Assembly: GCA_015709695.1 (NCBI GenBank)
Contig: CP054183.1
Span: 2,468,992-2,532,991, forward strand
DNA from: Gammaproteobacteria bacterium
GTDB lineage: Bacteria; Pseudomonadota; Gammaproteobacteria; Steroidobacterales; GCA-2729495
Length of the DNA stretch: 64,000 nucleotides
Direction of reading: 5' to 3'
In this document: positions 58,719 to 64,000 of the stretch, piece by piece
Position numbering within the stretch: the first letter of the stretch is position 1
How the letters are laid out: the number at the start of each line of letters is the position of its first letter
Notes under the pieces: generated by a model
Seen by the model: only the letters and a program-made list of their open reading frames with translations
The model's database searches: none
What the model was told of the DNA's origin: nothing
Position numbers and translations under genes: made by a program

Positions 58719-60101
58719 TCAGCCGCTGGCCGCGGCCGTGGCGGCCTGCTCCGCGGCGCGGTTCTTCAGCACGCCCGACAGCAGCAACGCCCCGACCAGC
58801 AGCAGGCCGATGGCGAGGAAGGCCTGCTGGAAGCCGCCCGGCGTGCCGGCATGCGAGGCGGCGACCGCGCCCACGTAGGCCGTGCCGGTGATCTGGCCGA
58901 TGGACAGCACCACCGACAGCAATCCCTGGGCTGCGGCGCGCTGCGCCTCGCCGGCTTCGCTGAGCACGACGTAGCGCAGCGGCGCACCGAGCAGCGACGA
59001 CAGGCCGAAGCCGGAGAGCACCTGGGCGACCACGAACCAGGTGATGTCCGTGCCGAGCAGCGCGAACACGAAGTAGCCGAGCGCGGTGAGCAGCAGCCCC
59101 CCCTGGATGACGACCTTCGAACCGACGCGGTCGAGCATGCGGCCGGCGACCGGCGAGCCGATGATCAGCGCGACCACCGTGGGCAGCAGCCACAGCGTCG
59201 CCTCGTACGGCTCCATGTTGAACGAGGCCACGGCGAAGGTCGGCAGGAAGATGCCGCTGGTCTCCGAGACGCCGGTGCACACGGCGATGAGGCCGGCGAT
59301 GTTCATCTGCCGCGACTGGAACATGCGCGTCTGCAGCACCGGGTCGCCGGCGGCCTTCTCCATCCGCCAGAACACCGGCATCAGCACCAGCGACAGCAGG
59401 ATCAGCCCGCCGATGCGCGGGTGCAGCATGCCGAGCCAGGGCTCGTTCTGGTCGAGCCCGGTGATGCCGAGGGCGAGCGAGCCGAGGATCACGGCCAGCA
59501 GCAGCATGCCGGGGAAATCGAAGGGCTTGGGAGTGGCCGGCCGGACCGCGGGCAGCAGGCGCATGGCGCCGATGATCAGGCCGACGGCGATCGGCAGGTT
59601 GATGAGGAACAGCCAGTGCCAGGTGCCGAACTTGAGGATCAGGATCGCCACCAGCGGCCCGACCAGGAAGGCCATGCCGAACACCGCACCGATGAGGCCG
59701 AGCGCGCTGCCGCGCTTCTCCGGCGGGAAGGTGTCGCCGATCACCGCCGCGGCCACCGGCAGGATGGCGCCGCCACCGCTGGCCTGCACCGCGCGCCCGA
59801 TGAGCAGCATGTCGTAGCTGGAGGCGCTCGCCACGATGAGCGAGCCGGTGCCGAACAGCAGCGCGCCGATCATGTAGATGATGCGTCGGCCAAAGCGGTC
59901 CGACAGCTTCGCCATCAGCGGCGTGCCGATCAGGCTGGTGAGGATGTAGAGGTTGGAGATCCAGGCAAGCTGGCGGCTGCTGACGCCGAACTCCTCCTGG
60001 ATGGCCGGGAAGGCCGGGCCGATGATGGCGATGTCCAGCGCACCCATCAGTACGCCGACGAAGAGAAGGAGCAGGATCCTGTTGCGTTGCTTTTCGTCCA
60101 T
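58719..60101 (-). CDS. MFS drug/solute transporter
   Basis: The 460-residue transporter has about 12-14 helices: VGVLMGALDIAIIGPAFPAI in helix 1, ISNLYILTSLIGTPLMAKLSDRFGRR (split motif A) in helices 2-3, and VGPLVAILILKFGTWHWLFL, similar to the antiporter motif C of DHA2 proteins. It has no adaptor or outer-membrane gene next to it, unlike the EmrAB system in this window. It probably exports small hydrophobic compounds. It is followed closely by crcB. Confidence 0.88.
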   Translation of the reverse strand: MDEKQRNRILLLLFVGVLMGALDIAIIGPAFPAIQEEFGVSSRQLAWISNLYILTSLIGTPLMAKLSDRFGRRIIYMIGALLFGTGSLIVASASSYDMLLIGRAVQASGGGAILPVAAAVIGDTFPPEKRGSALGLIGAVFGMAFLVGPLVAILILKFGTWHWLFLINLPIAVGLIIGAMRLLPAVRPATPKPFDFPGMLLLAVILGSLALGITGLDQNEPWLGMLHPRIGGLILLSLVLMPVFWRMEKAAGDPVLQTRMFQSRQMNIAGLIAVCTGVSETSGIFLPTFAVASFNMEPYEATLWLLPTVVALIIGSPVAGRMLDRVGSKVVIQGGLLLTALGYFVFALLGTDITWFVVAQVLSGFGLSSLLGAPLRYVVLSEAGEAQRAAAQGLLSVVLSIGQITGTAYVGAVAASHAGTPGGFQQAFLAIGLLLVGALLLSGVLKNRAAEQAATAAASG

Positions 60102-60127
60102 GCCGGTCTCGTTCTTGCGAGGGGGGA

Positions 60128-60148
60128 CGAGGCCCCGCCGGGGCCTCG
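60128..60148 (-). other. Hairpin after tRNA-Gly, no T-run
   Basis: CGAGGCCCC/GGGGCCTCG, a perfect 9-bp stem with a 3-nt loop, starts 7 nt after the 3' end of tRNA-Gly. Without a T-run it may be a Rho-assisted end or a processing signal between the tRNA and the MFS gene. Confidence 0.5.
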
Positions 60149-60155
60149 CGGTAAC

Positions 60156-60229
60156 TGGAGCGGGTGATGGGAATCGAACCCACGTTAGTAGCTTGGGAAG
60201 CTACAGTTCTACCATTGAACTACACCCGC
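60156..60229 (-). tRNA. tRNA-Gly (CCC)
   Basis: The 74-nt gene folds normally: acceptor GCGGGTG/CACCCGC, D-arm GTTC-AATGGTA-GAAC, anticodon stem GTAGC/GCTAC with loop TTCCCAA (anticodon CCC), T-arm GTGGG-TTCGATT-CCCAT, discriminator T and encoded CCA. Confidence 0.96.
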
Positions 60230-60239
60230 GCTGGCGCGA

Positions 60240-60269
60240 AGTGTAAGTGTCCGCCGCTCGGCGCAGCAA
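60240..60269 (-). promoter_or_regulatory. Possible promoter of tRNA-Gly
   Basis: On the minus strand TTGCTG (60269-60264), 18-nt spacer, TACACT (60245-60240), followed by a GC-rich discriminator. The mature tRNA begins 10 nt after the -10 box, which is close for a stable RNA promoter. Confidence 0.35.
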
Positions 60270-60386
60270 GCCGTGGAATGCCCGGCGTACCCGGCTCGGA
60301 CACCGGGCGGCGACACTGTCCGAGGATGCAGCGGCAGGCTAATCTGTGCGCCCCTCCCCAACCGGCAGACGCCACCCGCATCGAGC

Positions 60387-61094
60387 ATGAGCACGCCACC
60401 GGACACCGAGACCGCGCAACCGCCAGCCCACCGCGCCATCCGCAGCTACACGCTGCGCGCCGGGCGCACCACCGTGGCCCAGCGGCGCGCGCTGCTGGAA
60501 CTCTGGCCGCGGTTCGGCCTGGCCTTCGAGCCGCGGCCGCTCGACTTCCGCCAGCTGTTCGGGCGCGAGGCACCGGTGGTCATGGAGATCGGCTTCGGCG
60601 ACGGCGAGCTGCTGGCTGCCATGGCGGCCGCGGAGCCGGAGCGCGATTTCATCGGCGTCGAGGTCCACGAACCCGGCGTCGGCCACGCGCTGCTGCTCGC
60701 CGACAAGCTCGGCCTGCGCAACCTGCGCTTCATCCGCCACGATGCAGTAGAGGTGCTCGAGCAACAGGTGGCCGATGCCAGCCTGGCGGGCATCCACCTG
60801 TTCTTCCCGGACCCCTGGCCGAAGAAGCGCCACCACAAGCGGCGACTGGTGCAGCCGGGGTTCGCGCGGCTGGCGGCGCGCAAGCTCGCGCCGGACGGGG
60901 TTTTCCATGTCGCCACCGACTGGACCCCCTACGCGGAGCACATCGAGGCCGTGGTGGCCGCCGAGCCAGCCTTCGGGCAGCCACCGCTGGCGGCGGTGTC
61001 GCGTCCGCGCACCCGCTTCGAGCGGCGCGGCGAACGCCTGGGCCATGACGTGTGGGAGCGCGCCTGGCGGCGCTCGACCCGGCCTTTCGCCTGA
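60387..61094 (+). CDS. trmB: tRNA (guanine-46-N7)-methyltransferase
   Basis: The 235-residue enzyme methylates G46 in the variable loop of tRNAs. Family marks: RSYTLRAGRTTVAQRRALLE near the N-terminus, VMEIGFGDGELL as SAM-binding motif, DFIGVEVHEPGVGHAL, the strongly conserved HLFFPDPWPKKRHHKRRL, and TDWTPYAEHI. The ATG at 60387 gives MSTPPDTETA; the longer frame upstream runs into the tRNA-Gly promoter region. The product fits the usual 220-240-residue length. Confidence 0.95.
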   Translation: MSTPPDTETAQPPAHRAIRSYTLRAGRTTVAQRRALLELWPRFGLAFEPRPLDFRQLFGREAPVVMEIGFGDGELLAAMAAAEPERDFIGVEVHEPGVGHALLLADKLGLRNLRFIRHDAVEVLEQQVADASLAGIHLFFPDPWPKKRHHKRRLVQPGFARLAARKLAPDGVFHVATDWTPYAEHIEAVVAAEPAFGQPPLAAVSRPRTRFERRGERLGHDVWERAWRRSTRPFA

Positions 61095-61158
61095 GTTATA
61101 AATGAGTCGTGCCCGGGCAGTGGTCGCCAGCGAAGAAGCCAAATTGGGAACAAGAACA

Positions 61159-61449
61159 ATGACGGAAATATCCCCGGTCGTGGGCAACTGGTACAAGCAC
61201 GAGAACGGCGACCTCTTCGAGGTCGTCGCCCTGGACACGACCGATGCCACGGTGGAGATCCAGTACTACGACGGCACCATCGAGGAACTCGACTTCGACT
61301 CCTGGCAGGAGATGGCGATCGAGGAAGCCGAGGCGCCGGACGACTGGACCGGGTCCGTGGACGTCGACGAGGAAGAGTTCGAGGACCTGCAGGACAAGCC
61401 GGAGGAGAACTTCGGCGATCCCCTCGAGTACCTCGACCGCCAGGACTAG
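61159..61449 (+). CDS. DUF6763-type small acidic protein
   Basis: The 96-residue acidic protein begins MTEISPVVGNWYKHENGDLF and continues EVVALDTTDATVEIQYYDGT, a small beta-barrel-like module, then an acidic tail (DDWTGSVDVDEEEFEDLQ). This matches a family of short gammaproteobacterial proteins (DUF6763) of unknown function. The ATG at 61159 is preceded by GGGAA and gives the family start. It lies 64 nt after trmB and may share its transcript. Confidence 0.75.
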   Translation: MTEISPVVGNWYKHENGDLFEVVALDTTDATVEIQYYDGTIEELDFDSWQEMAIEEAEAPDDWTGSVDVDEEEFEDLQDKPEENFGDPLEYLDRQD

Positions 61450-61458
61450 GCGCCCCGC

Positions 61459-62790
61459 CTACCGGGCACGCGCCCGGCCCGCCACCACCATCGACAGCAC
61501 GATGGCCGGCACCCCCATGGCGGATGCATAGAGGAAGAAGCTCACCCAGTCGCTGGCCTCCACCACCATGCCGGAGAAGCCGCCGATGAAGTTGCCGAGC
61601 ACCGTCATCAGCGCGGAGAACAGCGCGTACTGGGTGGCGGTGTAAGACACGCTCGTCAGGCTCGACAGGTAGGCGATGAACACCGTGCCGGCGAAGCCGG
61701 CAGCGAGGTTGTCCGCCGAGATGGTCGCCATCAGGAAGCGCAGGTCCGGCTGGCCGTGCCAGGCCAGCCCGGCGAACAGCATGTTGGTGGTCGCCACCAG
61801 GACCGCGCCGGCCACCAGCGGCCGCACCGCGCCCCAGCGCGCAACCGCCACGCCGCCGAGTGCCGCGCCAGCCAGTGTCAGCGCGAAGCCGAACACCTTG
61901 GCGATGGTGGCGATCTGCGACAGCGAGAAGCCGATGTTTATGTAGAAGGGATTGGCCATGACGCCGAGGATCAGGTCGCTGATGCGGTAGCAGGCGATGA
62001 AGCCGAGCAGCACGAAGCCCCAGGCGCCGTTGCGATGGAAGAAGTCCGCGAACGGGCCGACCACGGCGGAGGCGAACCAGGCCCGCAGCCGCCGGGCTGG
62101 CGGCTGCCCCGCGGCAGCGCTGCTGCCGGCAGTACTGCCGTCGACACCGGGCCCGCGCGGCGGTTCCTCGATGATGAACACCGTCACCACGCCCACCAGC
62201 ATCAGCGCCGCCATGGCGTGGTAGGCCGCCGGCCAGGACATGAAGTCGGCGATGAACAGCGCGCCCGCCCCCGCCGCCAGCATCGCCAGCCGGTAGCCGA
62301 ACTGGTAGGCCGCGGCCATGGCGCCCTGCAGGCGCTGCGCCACCGCCTCGATGCGCCAGGCATCGATGGCGATGTCCTGCGTCGCCGAGCAGAACGCCAC
62401 CGCCACCGACAGCCAGGCGACCCGCAGCAGGTCGCCGGCGGGATCCACGCCGGCGAGGCCCATGAGCGCCACCGCCACGCCGGCCTGCGCCAGCAGCATC
62501 CAGCTGCGCCGCCGGCCCAGCCAGGCGCCGATGCCCGGCAGCGGAATGCGGTCCACCAGCGGCGCCCAGAGGAACTTCAGCGAGTAGGTCATGCCGACCC
62601 AGGCGAACATGCCGATGCTGGACTTCTGCACCCCGGCCGTGGCCAGCCAGGCCGAGAGCGTGGCGAACACCAGCGGGAACGGCAGCCCGGCGGAGAAGCC
62701 GAGGAACAGCATCGCCAGCACGCGGCGGTGCAGGTAGACGCCGAGCCCGGAGCGCGGGGCCTCGTCCCCGGCCGCGGGTTCAGCCGGCAT
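61459..62790 (-). CDS. AmpG-family MFS permease
   Basis: The 443-residue, 12-helix permease matches AmpG-type muropeptide transporters: LFLGFSAGLPFPLVFATLSA in helix 1, KFLWAPLVDRIPLPGIGAWL in the helix 2-3 loop, the diagnostic FCSATQDIAIDAWRIEAV and SADNLAAGFAGTVFIAYLSS, plus TSVSYTATQYALFSAL. It imports anhydro-muropeptides for cell-wall recycling. The ATG at 62790 overlaps the xth stop by 11 nt; the longer frame upstream is only the antisense of xth. Confidence 0.9.
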   Translation of the reverse strand: MPAEPAAGDEAPRSGLGVYLHRRVLAMLFLGFSAGLPFPLVFATLSAWLATAGVQKSSIGMFAWVGMTYSLKFLWAPLVDRIPLPGIGAWLGRRRSWMLLAQAGVAVALMGLAGVDPAGDLLRVAWLSVAVAFCSATQDIAIDAWRIEAVAQRLQGAMAAAYQFGYRLAMLAAGAGALFIADFMSWPAAYHAMAALMLVGVVTVFIIEEPPRGPGVDGSTAGSSAAAGQPPARRLRAWFASAVVGPFADFFHRNGAWGFVLLGFIACYRISDLILGVMANPFYINIGFSLSQIATIAKVFGFALTLAGAALGGVAVARWGAVRPLVAGAVLVATTNMLFAGLAWHGQPDLRFLMATISADNLAAGFAGTVFIAYLSSLTSVSYTATQYALFSALMTVLGNFIGGFSGMVVEASDWVSFFLYASAMGVPAIVLSMVVAGRARAR

Positions 62791-63556
62791 CCAGGCGGTA
62801 ATCCATGATGAGCGGCGCGTGGTCGGAGAAGCGCTTGCGCTTGTAGATGCCGGCATCGCCGACCTTCGCGGCGATCTCCGGCGAGACGATCTGGTAATCG
62901 ATGCGCCAGCCGACGTTCTTCGCCCAGGCCTGGCCGCGGTTGGACCACCAGGTGTACTGCTCCGGCCGGTCGTCGACGACACGGAAGGCATCCCGCAGGC
63001 CGACATCGCCCAGCACCTCGTCCATCCAGGCGCGCTCCTCGGGCAGGAAGCCGGAGTTCTTCTGGTTGCCACGCCAGTTCTTCAGGTCGATCTCGCGGTG
63101 GGCGATGTTCCAGTCGCCGCAGATGACATAGCGCCGGCCATCGGCGCGGATGCGGCGCAGGTGCGCCATGAAGGCCGTCATGAAGCGGAACTTCGATTCC
63201 TGGCGGTGCGCGCCGGCGGAACCCGAAGGCACGTAGAGCGAGACGATGCTCAGGTCACCGAAGCGGACCTCGAGGTAGCGGCCCTCGTGGTCGAACTCCG
63301 GCGTGCCGAAGCCGCGCACCAGGCCGTCGGGATGCTCGCGGGTGAGCAGTGCCACGCCCGAGTAGCCCTTCTTCACCGCCGGCTCGTAATACGAGTAGAA
63401 GGACTTCGAGGTGAATGGCGGTTCGGCCAGGTGTTCCGGCCCCGCCTTGATCTCCTGCAGGCAGATGACGTCCGCGCGCTGCCGCGGCAGCCATTCGAAC
63501 AGGCCCTTGCGGGCCGCCGAGCGGATGCCGTTGACGTTCAGGGTGATGATGCGCAT
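62780..63556 (-). CDS. xth: Exodeoxyribonuclease III / AP endonuclease
   Basis: The 258-residue protein is an ExoIII-type AP endonuclease of base excision repair. It starts MRIITLNVNGIRSAARKGLF with the catalytic Asn; VICLQEIKA carries the metal-binding Glu, YSGVALLTR follows, then the catalytic GDWNIAHREIDLKN segment and the C-terminal WRIDYQIVS and FSDHAPLIMDY, which hold the Asp/His pair. It is divergent from pyrE with 70 nt between starts, an arrangement common in Gammaproteobacteria. It overlaps the AmpG gene start by 11 nt. Confidence 0.96.
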   Translation of the reverse strand: MRIITLNVNGIRSAARKGLFEWLPRQRADVICLQEIKAGPEHLAEPPFTSKSFYSYYEPAVKKGYSGVALLTREHPDGLVRGFGTPEFDHEGRYLEVRFGDLSIVSLYVPSGSAGAHRQESKFRFMTAFMAHLRRIRADGRRYVICGDWNIAHREIDLKNWRGNQKNSGFLPEERAWMDEVLGDVGLRDAFRVVDDRPEQYTWWSNRGQAWAKNVGWRIDYQIVSPEIAAKVGDAGIYKRKRFSDHAPLIMDYRLDAG

Positions 63557-63626
63557 GCCGTGATCGCGATGCCGCCCGCCATGCGATACTCTACCAGAAG
63601 GCGCCGCGGGCGCCGGGGATCGCCGC

Positions 63627-64000
63627 ATGCGCGCGTACAAGACGGAATTCATCGAGCTGGCGCTGGAGATCGGCGCGCTGCGCTTCGGCCAGTTCAAGCT
63701 CAAGTCGGGGCGCATCAGCCCGTACTTCTTCAACTCCGGCGTGTTCAACACCGGTTACGCGGTCGCCAAGCTCGGCCGCTACTACGCCGCCGCCGCCGCC
63801 GACTCCGGCATCGACTACGACCTGCTGTTCGGCCCCGCCTACAAGGGCATCCCGCTGGTTGCCCTGACTGCCGCCGCGCTCGCCGAGCACCAGGGCCTGG
63901 ACCGGCCCTTCTGCTTCAACCGCAAGGAGATCAAGGACCACGGCGAGGGCGGGCTCATCGTCGGCGCGCCGATGGGTGGCCGCGTGCTGATCGTCGACGA
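63627..64000 (+). CDS. pyrE: Orotate phosphoribosyltransferase (3' end outside window)
   Basis: The first 124 codons of PyrE, which joins orotate and PRPP in pyrimidine synthesis. Family marks are present: [66 protein letters not shown] and the start of the PRPP-binding motif VLIVDD at the window edge. The gene continues past 64000. The ATG at 63627 is close to the usual start of the family. Confidence 0.95.
   Translation, partial: MRAYKTEFIELALEIGALRFGQFKLKSGRISPYFFNSGVFNTGYAVAKLGRYYAAAAADSGIDYDLLFGPAYKGIPLVALTAAALAEHQGLDRPFCFNRKEIKDHGEGGLIVGAPMGGRVLIVD

Noticed and set aside
60128-60148. Rho-independent terminator after tRNA-Gly
   Set aside because: The stem is strong but no T-run follows on the transcribed strand.

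Overview
The window is high-GC (about two-thirds G+C by eye) chromosomal DNA from a Gammaproteobacterium. The asmA-mutY-yggX order, rlmJ, trmB, xth next to pyrE, CCA-encoding tRNA genes, TonB-dependent receptor, P450, Rieske oxygenase and many MFS/RND-type exporters fit an environmental lineage such as Steroidobacterales or Nevskiales. The species-level placement is a guess. There are no rRNA genes, CRISPR arrays, intact transposons or prophage genes. Coding density is very high, with many 1-11 nt overlaps, so operons are easy to read.

Layout. 1-5.6 kb: fructose-1,6-bisphosphatase, a PaaK/CapK-like adenylating enzyme, a MerR-type regulator, then a luciferase-like monooxygenase translationally coupled to an alpha/beta hydrolase. 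5.8-10.8 kb: a copper nitrite reductase fused to a membrane domain, a secreted VOC-like protein and a TonB-dependent receptor. 10.7-11.7 kb: a nucleotidyltransferase plus small-partner cassette lying between two imperfect 62-bp direct repeats. 11.7-16.6 kb: rlmJ, a YebC protein of unusual type, a Rieske oxygenase, a TolB-like protein and a lipase-like hydrolase.

16.6-24.2 kb is the most unusual stretch. It holds a self-contained mini-transcription unit for a 26-residue peptide with a perfect extended Shine-Dalgarno, a methyltransferase ending in an endonuclease-III-like four-cysteine motif, a DUF374 acyltransferase, a P450 overlapping a fatty-acyl-AMP ligase that carries its own carrier domain, and a coupled ATP-grasp/zinc-peptidase pair. 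It may be an undescribed lipid- or peptide-modifying locus; this is inference from gene content.

24.3-31.9 kb: secreted and outer-membrane proteins, an SbmA/YddA-like ABC protein whose ATPase motifs are destroyed, and a GH5 glucanase. 31.9-42.4 kb: two exporters (an ABC-2 system with HlyD lipoprotein, and an EmrAB-OMF tripartite pump behind a MarR gene with a clear promoter and operator). 42.4-46.4 kb: an MFS transporter, an orphan FmdE protein, a DUF5666 lipoprotein and a 5'-truncated DUF6502 gene. 46.5-48.1 kb: a small island next to tRNA-Phe carrying a Fic AMPylase gene with a predicted leaderless promoter and a decayed transposase tail. 48.2-64 kb: housekeeping and envelope genes (BamA-like protein, yggX, mutY, asmA), a frameshifted membrane gene, a response regulator-GGDEF-EAL/histidine kinase pair, crcB, transporters, tRNA-Gly, trmB, xth and the start of pyrE.
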